64,000 nt of DNA from Bacillota bacterium (GCA_019422105.1 JAHZDZ010000002.1:190585-254584); one strand, 5' to 3'. Shown: positions 34,184 to 42,884, counted from the stretch's first letter. Numbers and translations are program-made. Notes: generated by a model not told the origin, from the sequence alone.

Positions 34184-34737
34184 TCTCTTGTCTGTTTGGC
34201 GTAGAACCAATAGGTGACACATTTGCCGGGGCCGGCTTTCCTGTAGCTGTGAGGCGTATTTCTTGCAATGAATATACTGTCCCCCTCTGTCAGGGGATAA
34301 TCGGTATTATTCATGGACAGTATAAGGGAGCCCTCCGTCTGAACGCCCAGCTCATCCCTGTCCGCATGACCTGTACATAATATCTCGTCATAACAGGATT
34401 CGTCAATTGTAATACAGATACCCGTAATGTTATGGGTGTCTTCCGTGATGGATTCATAAACAATATTCGAGTTGGTGCAAAACAGGGTTTTGCGATCCTT
34501 TTTTTTAACCATAACGCCTTGGTTCACAGGGGTTTCTTCCATGATAGCGGTAAGATCTGTATCCAAAGCCATTCCGATTTTAAAAAGGTTATTTAAAGTT
34601 GGACTTGCCTGATTGCGCTCTATATTACTTAAATAGGCAGGGGAAAGCCCTGCTTTTTCTGCTACGTCCGTTAAAGTCAGGCCCTTTGCTTTTCTGATTT
34701 CTTTCAGCTTTTCGCCGATGTTAATTGAAATACTCAA
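34180..34737 (-). CDS. XRE-family regulator with cupin domain (cluster 2)
   Basis: A 185-residue regulator starting with TTG at 34737 behind GGAGGTAGTCAC. The HTH at about residues 8-65 reads LKEIRKAKGLTLTDVAEKAG, LSPAYLSNIERNQASPTLNN. The cupin at about 115-180 has GHADRDELGVQTEGSLILSM and LTEGDSIFIARNTPHSYRK. It is divergent from the cluster 2 operon and most likely its ligand-responsive regulator. Its cupin ends CVTYWFYAK, much like the cluster 1 regulator (CVSYWLHLS), so both may sense the same kind of metabolite. Confidence 0.92.
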   Translation of the reverse strand: MSISINIGEKLKEIRKAKGLTLTDVAEKAGLSPAYLSNIERNQASPTLNNLFKIGMALDTDLTAIMEETPVNQGVMVKKKDRKTLFCTNSNIVYESITEDTHNITGICITIDESCYDEILCTGHADRDELGVQTEGSLILSMNNTDYPLTEGDSIFIARNTPHSYRKAGPGKCVTYWFYAKQTRE

Positions 34738-34936
34738 GTGACTACCTCCAATAATTTTTGTACTTGTGAAAATAATACATTATTTTAAAGGGCGTGTCAA
34801 TGAAATAGGGGGGCATTTTATGTTAATTTTTTATGTACATAAAAAAATGAGGGGGAAAACATGGCGAATAGTATTTATGTATAAAAAAATGAAAGCTTTT
34901 TTGGACAGTATTATTTTATGAATATAAAAATAAATG

Positions 34937-34965
34937 TTGCCATATTCGGGTGAATAATGTATAAT
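34937..34965 (+). promoter_or_regulatory. Promoter of catabolic cluster 2
   Basis: TTGCCA (34937-34942), 17-base spacer, perfect TATAAT (34960-34965). Upstream, in the divergent spacer that starts at 34738, lies the palindrome TTTATGTACATAAA near 34828-34841, a candidate regulator site; a related TTTATGTATAAA follows at about 34874. Confidence 0.75.
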
Positions 34966-35082
34966 ATGGATAATAAATGAAATAGAAATGGAAAAATGAT
35001 ATGCAATATTTCCACTATTTTTAAAATAATTTTATTATTATAAAATTATTTGTATGTGAAATATCAGAGGGAGGTGAATGAT

Positions 35083-35397
35083 ATGCCACATGTAACGGTA
35101 AAGGGTTTATCAAAGGAAGGGTTAGGTGAAATAGCCGCAGATTTAAAAAAGATGGTTGTGGAAACATCGGGAATGGACGCGGAGTATGTAAAAGTTTTCT
35201 ATTCCCCTGTGGAAAGGATGGACGCTCCAAATGAGGTCGCAGTTGATATCTACTGGATGCACCGTCCGCAGGAAATGTGCGACAAGGTCGCAGAGGTTCT
35301 GACAAACTATCTGAAGGGGAAAGGACATGATTTTGTACAGGTAACTTTTACAGAGTTCCCCGGAAATCTTTTTTACGAAAATAATGTCCACTATTAA
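35083..35397 (+). CDS. DUF1904 tautomerase-superfamily protein (cluster 2)
   Basis: A 104-residue protein with GGGAGGTGAATGAT before the ATG. It begins MPHVTVKG, so Pro would be N-terminal after Met removal, as in tautomerases. Later motifs are VAVDIYWMHRPQEMCDKVAEV and FVQVTFTEFPGNLFYENN. It is the first gene of the cluster 2 operon; the cluster 1 paralogue is the last of its operon. A tautomerase or isomerase acting on the dehydratase products is inferred from fold and context only. Confidence 0.83.
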   Translation: MPHVTVKGLSKEGLGEIAADLKKMVVETSGMDAEYVKVFYSPVERMDAPNEVAVDIYWMHRPQEMCDKVAEVLTNYLKGKGHDFVQVTFTEFPGNLFYENNVHY

Positions 35398-35443
35398 ATC
35401 TAAGGGTTATTTCAAACAGCAACGCCAAAATGAAGGAGGAGAA

Positions 35444-36532
35444 ATGATGAAAAAAAGCAGCAGGATTCTTTCTATGGTTTTAGCAGGTGTTATGATGTTT
35501 TCTCTTGCAGCCTGCGGTGAGAAAAAAGAAGCAGCGCCGGCTGACAGCACTGCCAAAGAGGATGACGCCAGCAAAGGAGCCGATGATGCGGCAACAGCGG
35601 ACTTTAAGCCGGTTACATTGAAATTTGCCAATCAGCATCCAAGCGATTCCACCGCTTCCAAATCGGACCAGGAAATTTGTGACGCGATTAAGGAAGCAAC
35701 GGAAGGCCGTGTAACGGTAGAACTGTACACGGACAGCTCCCTTGGAGATTACACCAGCGTTTTTGAAGAATTGATGATGGGCACCATTGATATGGCTCAT
35801 ATTACGGCGGTAGAAACCTATGACGCAAGAATGTCGGGCTCCATGCTTCCTTATTTGGGCTCCAACTATGAAGAGTTGGCAAAAGCATATGATCCGGAAA
35901 ATTACCTTTATAAAACAGTATTTGAGGTAGCACAGGGCTTAGGGCTTCGTACCTTTGGCTTCTACTGTGAAGGCTTCAGCGGTGTCGGCGTTGCCTCAGA
36001 GCTGACAAACGCCAATGTTCCGGGACAGGACAAGGGCGCTATCGTCCGTATACCGGGACTTGACAACTTTGCTCTTGCTGCAAAGGATCTCGGCTTCAGA
36101 ACCTCCACAATTGCTTATTCCGATACCTATACGGCTATCCAGACAGGAACCGTTACCGGTTGGGTAGGCGGACCTCCAAACCTGAACTATCTGTATTTCC
36201 GTGATGTTATCAAATATTACTATCATTACATGATGACACAGGAAGCTACTCAGATATTCATGAGTGAAAAGACATACCAGACACTTCTTCCTCAGGATCA
36301 GGAAGCTATCACAAAGATTATCCAGGATAAATGTAAGGAAAGCGTTGAGCTGGCTGCGGCTGACGACGCGAAATACATGCAGATGATGAAGGACATGGGC
36401 ATCAACATTGTTGAGTTTACAGATGAAGAAAGAGCTGCATTTGCTGACAGCTGCCGTCAAAACGTATGGCCTCAGCTTGCAAAGAACACCTCTCAGGAAT
36501 TTATTGACAGTATTTTAGCAAGTCTGGAATAA
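35444..36532 (+). CDS. TRAP transporter substrate-binding lipoprotein, DctP family (cluster 2)
   Basis: A 362-residue lipoprotein behind AAGGAGGAGAA (two adjacent ATGs). The signal ends SLAAC with Cys at residue 24, followed by an Ala/Asp/Lys linker. DctP motifs match cluster 1: SSLGDYTSVFEELMMGTIDM, AIVRIPGLDNF with the ligand-binding Arg, FRTSTIAYSDTYTAIQTG. The two binding proteins share most motif residues. A perfect 17-bp stem-loop follows the stop codon. Confidence 0.93.
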   Translation: MMKKSSRILSMVLAGVMMFSLAACGEKKEAAPADSTAKEDDASKGADDAATADFKPVTLKFANQHPSDSTASKSDQEICDAIKEATEGRVTVELYTDSSLGDYTSVFEELMMGTIDMAHITAVETYDARMSGSMLPYLGSNYEELAKAYDPENYLYKTVFEVAQGLGLRTFGFYCEGFSGVGVASELTNANVPGQDKGAIVRIPGLDNFALAAKDLGFRTSTIAYSDTYTAIQTGTVTGWVGGPPNLNYLYFRDVIKYYYHYMMTQEATQIFMSEKTYQTLLPQDQEAITKIIQDKCKESVELAAADDAKYMQMMKDMGINIVEFTDEERAAFADSCRQNVWPQLAKNTSQEFIDSILASLE

Positions 36533-36541
36533 ATAGAAATA

Positions 36542-36579
36542 AATTTAAGGCAATAGAAGCTATTCTATTGCCTTAAATT
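36542..36579 (+). promoter_or_regulatory. Perfect 17-bp intercistronic stem-loop between dctP and dctQ (cluster 2)
   Basis: AATTTAAGGCAATAGAA pairs fully with TTCTATTGCCTTAAATT around the loop GCTA, ten bases after the binding-protein stop and 22 before the dctQ start. Its sequence is unlike the cluster 1 hairpin although it occupies the same position. Confidence 0.85.
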
Positions 36580-36601
36580 AAACCAGAAAGGGATGAGAGT
36601 G

Positions 36602-37111
36602 ATGCTGAAAAAACTGGACGACGGTTTGGAATTTGTGGAAAATTGGATATTGATTCTTACGGGTATTGCGGTTTGTGTTCTTATATTTATCAGTGCCATG
36701 ACACGCTATATTTTTAAAACGGACTTTTACGGATCAGAGGAGCTTATACTTTTTACGGCATTTTGGCTTTATTTTACGGGAAGCGCTATGGCGGCGAAAA
36801 AGGATACCCATATCAATGCGAACATGATAAGCATGTTTGTCAAAAACCAAAAGATCGTAGCTACCTTTGACTTTATTAAATATCTTATCAGCTTATTTAT
36901 ATCGGTTATCGCAACATACTGGTGCTATAACTATGTTACATGGTCCATACAGATGAAAGCGGCCTCCAATGTATTTAAGCTTCCCGTTGTTATAGGTCAG
37001 CTGCCGATATTCATATCCTTTTTCCTTTGGACCCTTTATTTAATCCGCGATGTGATTAAGAGCTTCGGAAAAATCAAGCATGCGGGAGAAGAAGGAGGAG
37101 ATGTGGCATGA
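36602..37111 (+). CDS. TRAP transporter small permease, DctQ family (cluster 2)
   Basis: A 169-residue, four-helix protein. ATG 36602 has AAAGGG nine bases upstream; an ATG at 36593 lies too close to it. The DctQ signature is FYGSEELILFTAFWLYFTGSA, nearly identical to cluster 1. It forms the membrane unit with the overlapping DctM gene (ATGA). Confidence 0.92.
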   Translation: MLKKLDDGLEFVENWILILTGIAVCVLIFISAMTRYIFKTDFYGSEELILFTAFWLYFTGSAMAAKKDTHINANMISMFVKNQKIVATFDFIKYLISLFISVIATYWCYNYVTWSIQMKAASNVFKLPVVIGQLPIFISFFLWTLYLIRDVIKSFGKIKHAGEEGGDVA

Positions 37112-38424
37112 CAGTAGTAATCGCTTTACTTATTTTGCTGGCAATGCTGGTAATCGGACTGCCGATTCCACTGGCCTTTTTGGCTTCCGCCGGCAGTATC
37201 TGTCTCTTTGGAGGATATGACCCCTCCATGCTGATGGTATATGGCTATAACAAGACAAATTCTATACTTCTTTTGACAATACCGCTTTTCGTGCTTGCCG
37301 GATCCATTATGGACAAAGGCGGCATCGGCGAAAAGCTTATCGGTACAGTTGAAAAGTATGTAGGTAAAATTAAGGGCGGACTTGGTATTGTTACTGTTGT
37401 ATCCTGTGCTGTATTCGGTGCGGTATCAGGCAGCTCCTCCGCTACCTTATCCTGTATTGGCTCTATCATGGTTCCAAGGCTTAAGAATAACGGTTATCCG
37501 GAAGGCTTAATCGGCGCTCTTTTGGCAAGTTCCGGCGTTCTTGGCATTTTGATTCCCCCTTCCATGCTTATGATTCTCTATGCGTGGTCAAGCGGCGAAT
37601 CCGTTCTTGCCTGCTTCCTGGCGACTGTTATACCCGGACTTCTTCTGGTTGTACTGTTTAGTATTGTAAACTGCATCTATGCAAAGAAGAACCCCAATAT
37701 TAAGGTTTATGAACGTGTTATAGAAAACGTAAAACTGAATAAGGAACTGAAGGAAGAAAAAAGGAAGAAAAAAGGCGAAAGTGCAATTCCGGCCCTTTTG
37801 ATGCCTGTAATTATACTTGGCTCTATCTACTGTGGTATATTGACTGCGACAGAGGCAGCAGCCCTGTCCGTAATCTATGCGGTTCCTGTCGGTATATTCT
37901 ATTACAAGAGAATTGACAGCAAAACATTTAAAGAGGGCTTAATTTCAGCAGGCGAGACTGCCGGCGTTATCATGGCCATGCTCTTTTCCGTACAGATACT
38001 GAGCCGCCTTTACATAAGCGAGAACCTTCCCAATATGATTCTCAACTTTCTGACTTCTGTTTCAGATCATAAAACTGTCATTTTGATTATGATCAATATT
38101 TTCATGATTATACTTGGCATGCTCATGGATGACTGTTCCGCAACCATTTTAGCGGCACCTATCCTCCTTCCCGTTGTGACGGCACTGGGTGTAAGCCCGA
38201 TTCACTTTGCGGCTATTCTCGGCGTCAATATCGGTATGGGCAATGTAACGCCGCCAACCGCTCCTTTACTGTATCTGGCCGGAAGAATTTCCAAAGCTGA
38301 GGTAAAGGATATGCTGGGGCCTGACCTTGCACTTATTCTTTTTGCATGGCTGCCGACATTGATTCTGACAACTTATATCCCTCAGTTCGGTTTGTTCCTG
38401 CCGAAACTTTTCGGATATGCTTAA
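37108..38424 (+). CDS. TRAP transporter large permease, DctM family (cluster 2)
   Basis: A 438-residue protein with about 12 membrane helices. It shares with the cluster 1 paralogue VIGLPIPLAFLASAG, TIPLFVLAGSIMDKGGIG, GAVSGSSSATLSCIGSIM, SGVLGILIPPSMLMILYAW, AAILGVNIGMGNVTPPTAPL. AAGGAGGAGATGTGGC lies before the ATG. It drives uptake with the Na+ gradient, and its proximity to AcnX genes ties the cargo to that pathway. Confidence 0.94.
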   Translation: MTVVIALLILLAMLVIGLPIPLAFLASAGSICLFGGYDPSMLMVYGYNKTNSILLLTIPLFVLAGSIMDKGGIGEKLIGTVEKYVGKIKGGLGIVTVVSCAVFGAVSGSSSATLSCIGSIMVPRLKNNGYPEGLIGALLASSGVLGILIPPSMLMILYAWSSGESVLACFLATVIPGLLLVVLFSIVNCIYAKKNPNIKVYERVIENVKLNKELKEEKRKKKGESAIPALLMPVIILGSIYCGILTATEAAALSVIYAVPVGIFYYKRIDSKTFKEGLISAGETAGVIMAMLFSVQILSRLYISENLPNMILNFLTSVSDHKTVILIMINIFMIILGMLMDDCSATILAAPILLPVVTALGVSPIHFAAILGVNIGMGNVTPPTAPLLYLAGRISKAEVKDMLGPDLALILFAWLPTLILTTYIPQFGLFLPKLFGYA

Positions 38425-38471
38425 AACCTAAAACATTATTGTTATCAAATCAATAGGAGGGGAAGAGGACT

Positions 38472-39752
38472 ATGGTTAAATTAACAGATTATGAAAAGCG
38501 TATGCTTGATGGGGAAATGGGTCCGTTCAAGCAGAGGGCTTTGGAAAAAATTGTGGACTACGCCAATGTTCTTGGCGCAGAGGAGCTTTGTGAGGTGACG
38601 AAGGCAACCGTTTATTTTGGATTCCACCCCTATTTGGAGGCAGCGAATTCAGAGGATTATGACGAGATATTCTCAAAAATGATACTGTGCAGCGATAAAA
38701 CCTATAAGCTGGATCAGTTTGCGGACAACTGCTTTTCACAGACCTGTGTCGGTGCCTGCGACCAATACTGCTATGAACCCCTGGGATTATCCAAGGAGGT
38801 TTTTGAGAAAAACCGTAAATATCTTGAGCTGACGAAGGATGCCGGCGTCAGTATCGCCGGAAGCTGTACTCCTTATCTGAGCGGCTGGCTTCCTCTCAGG
38901 GGAGAGCATTTTGTATCAACGGAATCCAGCAACATCCTTATGAGCAATTCCTACTTTGGCGCCTGCGGCAACGCTGACGGACTGGAGGCATCGGGCTGGT
39001 CGGCAATCTGCGGAAGAACACCGAAATGGGGACTTCATATTCTGGAAAACAGGTATGCTACCCACGTATTTGAGATTCAGTGCAAGAGCGAGACAACACT
39101 TGACTGGGATATTATCGGACTTACACTGGGAAGAATGGTTCCCGGAAATTGCAGGCCTGTTCTTGCAGGAGATTTTCACCGTCCTGATATCAACAAGCTG
39201 AAACGCTGCTATGCTTCCCTGGCGACCACCAGCGGATGTGAAATCTGCCACGTTGTTGGCTGTACGGCGGAGGCGCCTACTCTTGAGGCGGCCTTGGCGG
39301 GTCATGAGCCTGTTGCTACTTATGTGATTACACAGGAGGAATATGATAAATCCCTTGCTTCCGTCTGTGACGAGGGAAGCGAGGATATTCAGATGGTTGT
39401 TTTGGGATGTCCTCATTATACACTGGAGGAAATCCGTGATGTTGCAAGGCTTTTGGACGGGAAAAAGGTAAATGAAAACGTATCCCTTCAGATTTGGACG
39501 GATATGACCATGCAGCAGCTGGCTGTGGTAAACGGCTATGCAAAAATAATTGAGGATGCAGGGGCACATTTGTTAAACAGCGCATGCCCTATGGTCTGCG
39601 GAAGAACTGTATTTGACAGAATTAAAACCGGCTTTGCAACGGACGGCGCGAAACAGGCGCATTATCTGCATACGGACTTGGATTGCAAGATATTCTATGG
39701 TGACACAAAACGCTGCGTAGAAGCTGCAATTAAGGGTAGATGGGAGGCATAA
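38472..39752 (+). CDS. Aconitase X large (catalytic) subunit, DUF521 (cluster 2)
   Basis: A 426-residue Fe-S dehydratase behind AGGAGGGGAAGAGGACT. Motifs parallel the cluster 1 protein: MLDGEMGPFKQRALEKIV, GSCTPYLSGWLPLRGEHFV, ESSNILMSNSYFGACGNADG, AICGRTPKWG, SGCEICHVVGCTAEAPT, LGCPHYTLEEI and NSACPMVCGRT. Several cysteines are candidates for cluster ligands. In cluster 2 it is co-directional with the TRAP genes and the small subunit, four bases before the latter. No reductase for a pyrroline product, the usual partner in hydroxyproline breakdown, is nearby. Confidence 0.9.
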   Translation: MVKLTDYEKRMLDGEMGPFKQRALEKIVDYANVLGAEELCEVTKATVYFGFHPYLEAANSEDYDEIFSKMILCSDKTYKLDQFADNCFSQTCVGACDQYCYEPLGLSKEVFEKNRKYLELTKDAGVSIAGSCTPYLSGWLPLRGEHFVSTESSNILMSNSYFGACGNADGLEASGWSAICGRTPKWGLHILENRYATHVFEIQCKSETTLDWDIIGLTLGRMVPGNCRPVLAGDFHRPDINKLKRCYASLATTSGCEICHVVGCTAEAPTLEAALAGHEPVATYVITQEEYDKSLASVCDEGSEDIQMVVLGCPHYTLEEIRDVARLLDGKKVNENVSLQIWTDMTMQQLAVVNGYAKIIEDAGAHLLNSACPMVCGRTVFDRIKTGFATDGAKQAHYLHTDLDCKIFYGDTKRCVEAAIKGRWEA

Positions 39753-39755
39753 GCT

Positions 39756-40184
39756 ATGGAAAAAATTGTATTAAAAGGCAGGCCGGCATTTCCGGGTAAG
39801 GCATCGGGTGAGGCAATCGTTTGTCCCGACAGTATTCAGGGCTGGTCAGGCGTCAGTGATAAAACCGGTATTATTATTGAGGAGGCAAATCCGGAAAAGG
39901 GCAAATGTATTGCCGGAAAAATTCTGGTGCTTCCCTATGGTAAGGGCTCCACAGGATGGTCAGGCCATTTTCATTCCGCATCTGTTGCGGGCTTTACGCC
40001 GGCAGGCTGGCTCTTTTCCAACATAGATTCCCGTTCCGGCGTTGCGTCGGCGGTACTGTCTATCCCGACAGTTGCCGATTTTAAAGAGGACTTGTATTCC
40101 ATCATAGAATCGGGAGATTTTATTGAGATGGATGGAGATACGGGAGAGGTAGTCATAACAAAAAAGGATAAAGGGGAAAAGTGA
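39756..40184 (+). CDS. Aconitase X small subunit, DUF126 swivelling domain (cluster 2)
   Basis: A 142-residue protein with GGAGGCATAAGCT before the ATG. Swivel-domain motifs are GRPAFPGKASGEAIV, SIQGWSG, KILVLPYGKGSTGWSG with the active-site Ser/Thr loop, TPAGWLFSNIDSR and EMDGDTGEVVITK. It completes the two-subunit AcnX enzyme and overlaps the RidA region. Confidence 0.88.
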   Translation: MEKIVLKGRPAFPGKASGEAIVCPDSIQGWSGVSDKTGIIIEEANPEKGKCIAGKILVLPYGKGSTGWSGHFHSASVAGFTPAGWLFSNIDSRSGVASAVLSIPTVADFKEDLYSIIESGDFIEMDGDTGEVVITKKDKGEK

Positions 40185-40186
40185 TA

Positions 40187-40567
40187 ATGGAGAGGGAAAT
40201 TATAAGCACAACAAAAGCGCCGAAGCCTGTAGGCCCATATTCCCATATTGTCAAGTACGGAGACTTACTCTTTATCTCCGGTCAGATATCCGCCGATATT
40301 GAAACAGGTGAAATTATCGTGCAAAACGTTGCGGGACAGACCAAAACGGCTATGGATACCATAAAGAATATCCTGGAGGATGTGGGAAGCTCCATGGACA
40401 AGGTTTTAAAATGCAGCATTCATCTTTCCGATGAAAAATACTTTGATGAGATGAATGAGGTTTACGCTTCCTATTTTCCAAACGGCTATCCCGCAAGGAT
40501 TACTGTTTTCGGTGCAAAGCTCTATGCGGGTATTGATATTGAAATTGAGGTTATAGCAGGAATGTAG
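40187..40567 (+). CDS. RidA family enamine/imine deaminase (cluster 2)
   Basis: A 126-residue protein; ATG 40187 follows AAGGGGAAAAGTGATA, two bases past the DUF126 stop. Motifs are APKPVGPYSHIVKYGDLLFISGQ, QTKTAMDTIKNILEDVG and GYPARITVFGAKLYAG with the conserved Arg near residue 105. It should hydrolyse enamine or imine intermediates made by the neighbouring dehydratases. It is followed by a terminator-like hairpin before the last gene. Confidence 0.93.
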   Translation: MEREIISTTKAPKPVGPYSHIVKYGDLLFISGQISADIETGEIIVQNVAGQTKTAMDTIKNILEDVGSSMDKVLKCSIHLSDEKYFDEMNEVYASYFPNGYPARITVFGAKLYAGIDIEIEVIAGM

Positions 40568-40584
40568 TTTTTTAAGAGGACTTT

Positions 40585-40629
40585 GAAAATTGGATGTTTT
40601 GGGAAAACTGAAGCATCCAATTTTTTTTA
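40585..40629 (+). promoter_or_regulatory. Terminator-like hairpin between RidA and the serine dehydratase homologue
   Basis: AAAATTGGATG pairs with CATCCAATTTT over a 16-base loop, followed by a run of T. As it lies inside the operon 17 bases before the last gene, it may set partial termination (a lower level of the dehydratase). Confidence 0.7.
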
Positions 40630-40645
40630 AATCGGGGGGAGATTG

Positions 40646-42214
40646 ATGGGAAAATACTCCAGTATATTCAACGATGTTATCGGCCCTGTCATGACCGGAC
40701 CTTCCAGCTCTCATACGGCAGGCTGCGCCAGGATAGGAAGAATGACACGGTTATTATATGGCGGCGAAATAAAAAAAGCGGAAATTATATTTGATATGAA
40801 TAGCTCTTATATCAGCACTTATATTGGACAGGGATCCAACTACGGCTTTGTGGGAGGACTTCTCGGGTTTAGTCCGGAGGATATCAGACTGAAGGACGCA
40901 ATAAGGTTTGCAGAGGACAGAGATATAGAGGTCACTTTTTCTAAAGCGGATTTGCGGGCCGGTCATCCCAACGAAGCCAGAATTAACATTTTGAATGATA
41001 AGGATGAAGTGGAAATGACTGTGCTTACCCGATCTACGGGGGGCGGAATGTTTGAGATAATAGAGATGGATGGATTCCCCGTTAGGATAAAGGGAGAGGA
41101 GAAAATTCTTTTTATCGCGGCGGAAGCCGGAGCCGTAAAAGAGGTTGAAGCCTTACTCGGAAGCAATTCCTATGAGGTGGAGGTAAAAAGGGAACGCATT
41201 TTATACAGCGTTTCCAATCCGATGGGATTTGAAGGGGAATGTATTGAAAAAATCAAAAAAGTACACGGCATAAGCTTTGTACGTACCGCTGAGGTGTTAT
41301 TGCCTGTTGCGGTAAAGAAAGATGCGGCGCCTCCCTTTGTGAATGCGGGCAGGGCCTTGGCCTATAGCGTAGAAAAGAAGAGCTCCCTCTGGGAGCTTGC
41401 CATAGAGTATGAATGCAGTGTAGGGGATATAACGCCGGAGGGCGTGATGGAAAAGATGTTTGGTATTCTGGATGCTATGCGGCGATCAGCACAGGTACAT
41501 TATCCCGATGATGTTCCTAAAACAGGTTTTTTGGGACCTCAGGCTTATGCCATGCAGCAAAAAATGAAAAAGAGGAAGCTGGCAGATGCAGGGCTTTTGA
41601 ATAAAAGTATGCTGTGGGCAGTTGCGGTGATGGAAAATAATGCGGCGCACAATGTTGTTGTAGCCGCGCCAACGGCGGGATCCTGCGGTGTTATACCGGC
41701 TTCTGTCGTTGCACTTGGAGAGGAAATGGGGCTTTGTGATGATGATATTGTAAAGGCGCTTTTGGCCAGCGGTTTGGTTGGGGCCTTTATTGCCAACCAG
41801 GCAACCTTCGGCGCGGAGGTCGCGGCCTGTCAGGCGGAAAACGGCGCTGCCAGTGCTATGGCGGCGGCAGGCGTGGTGCAGCTTATGGGCGGCACCGTTG
41901 AGGAAGGTTTTGCAGCAGCCTCCGTTGCCCTCCAGAACCTTTTGGGTCTTATCTGTGATCCGGTGGGCGGTCTGACAGAGATTCCATGTATCAACCGCAA
42001 TGTGGCAGCGGCAGCCAACGCTGTTATGAGCGCCAATATGGCTCTTTGCGGTTATGATGCCTTTATACCTCTTGATGAGACAATACAGACGATGATGGAG
42101 GTAGGAAAAATGCTTCCAAGAGAGCTTCGGTGTACCTGCGAGGGCGGGCTGTGCGCCTGCCCAACGGGAAAAAGCGTAGACGAAGCGCTGAAAAAACAAA
42201 GACAATCACTGTAA
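40646..42214 (+). CDS. One-chain Fe-S L-serine dehydratase homologue (cluster 2)
   Basis: A 522-residue protein starting at ATG 40646 (GGGGGGAG). The N-terminal beta domain has the standard loop GPSSSHTAG, with His kept. An ACT-like central part (IFDM..; EKILFIAAEAGAVKEVEALLG) lies at about 150-225. The alpha domain carries AAPTAGSCGVIPAS and the [4Fe-4S] cysteines in CQAENG, LICDPVGG and IPCINRN. The C-terminus is Cys-rich (CTCEGGLCACPTG). The family converts L-serine to pyruvate and ammonia; the AcnX/TRAP neighbours suggest a hydroxy-amino acid made or imported by this cluster. It is the last gene, and a strong hairpin follows. Confidence 0.89.
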   Translation: MGKYSSIFNDVIGPVMTGPSSSHTAGCARIGRMTRLLYGGEIKKAEIIFDMNSSYISTYIGQGSNYGFVGGLLGFSPEDIRLKDAIRFAEDRDIEVTFSKADLRAGHPNEARINILNDKDEVEMTVLTRSTGGGMFEIIEMDGFPVRIKGEEKILFIAAEAGAVKEVEALLGSNSYEVEVKRERILYSVSNPMGFEGECIEKIKKVHGISFVRTAEVLLPVAVKKDAAPPFVNAGRALAYSVEKKSSLWELAIEYECSVGDITPEGVMEKMFGILDAMRRSAQVHYPDDVPKTGFLGPQAYAMQQKMKKRKLADAGLLNKSMLWAVAVMENNAAHNVVVAAPTAGSCGVIPASVVALGEEMGLCDDDIVKALLASGLVGAFIANQATFGAEVAACQAENGAASAMAAAGVVQLMGGTVEEGFAAASVALQNLLGLICDPVGGLTEIPCINRNVAAAANAVMSANMALCGYDAFIPLDETIQTMMEVGKMLPRELRCTCEGGLCACPTGKSVDEALKKQRQSL

Positions 42215-42240
42215 TTTGTATAGAAGTAACACCCTCCCTT

Positions 42241-42290
42241 TGAAAGGCCCTGGATTTATTTCAGGGCCTTTCAGCGTGCTGAAATAAGAC
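42241..42290 (+). terminator. Two mutually exclusive hairpins after cluster 2
   Basis: TGAAAGGCCCTG / CAGGGCCTTTCA (42241-42273) overlaps TTTCAGC / GCTGAAA (42269-42285). There is no clean T-tract. It likely ends the operon or protects its 3' end. Confidence 0.5.
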
Positions 42291-42636
42291 ACAGATACTG
42301 CCTGCGCCTTAAGATTTTTTTTGAAAGCCTTGACCTGGTTTCTTGTGAAATTATGTCAATATGCGGTTTTCACAGAGGGGGTCCCCTAAGAAGCTGACTG
42401 TTTAGAGGGCAAAATTCTTTGCCAAAAACCAGGCAAGATTGGATTTGTCAGAAAACCATGCTTTTTTATGAAGCTTTTAGTGCTGTTTGCAATGCAGCTT
42501 TTTATGTGATAATCTTCAAGAAAATGTAATTGAACTGTTCCGGTTATTATTATATTATAAAGGCGGAGAAAAAGGCGCTTGAAGTTGTACACTGTGCAAG
42601 CTCACTTGCAAAGGTAAACACATAAGCGGCTATCTG
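42291..42636. other. Gene-free stretch
   Basis: About 350 bases downstream of cluster 2 with no gene supported by a ribosome-binding site. It leads into the paired spacer repeat. Confidence 0.4.
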
Positions 42637-42850
42637 TGCAGCAAATGTATCGAGAAACCGCAGGTTTCGAGGTATCTTCGTTGAATTTTGTTGTCATTGT
42701 ATCATAGGGCAGAGAGATCATGATCTCCTAACAGCCATAAGGCCTGGCTTATTTGGTACTTGGGCTGTTGGAAAGCCGTTTGCGGAGCAAATGTACCAAA
42801 AAACCGCAGGTCTTGCGGTACTCTCCGCTGATTTTGTTCACATTATATGA
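42637..42850 (+). repeat. Pair of related structured spacer repeats
   Basis: Copy 1 (about 42637-42705) and copy 2 (about 42779-42850) share GCAAATGTA, AAACCGCAGGT, GGTA-TCT, TTTTGTT and a CATT-TAT-AT end, about 140 bases apart. Each folds on itself (CGAGAAACC/GGTTTCG in copy 1; GCGGAG/CTCCGC and ACCGCA/TGCGGT in copy 2). A fragment of the same family (CTCCGCAAAAGTTATTGTCATTG) is visible near 7556. Probably dispersed intergenic elements. Confidence 0.6.
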
Positions 42851-42884
42851 TAGAAAAAAGTTGAAAAGCAGGGAGGTTACTCTT

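Noticed and set aside
16507..38424. Duplicated TRAP genes as sign of an assembly error
   Set aside because: The copies differ throughout at DNA level, gene order differs and the intercistronic hairpins are unrelated, so they are old paralogues.
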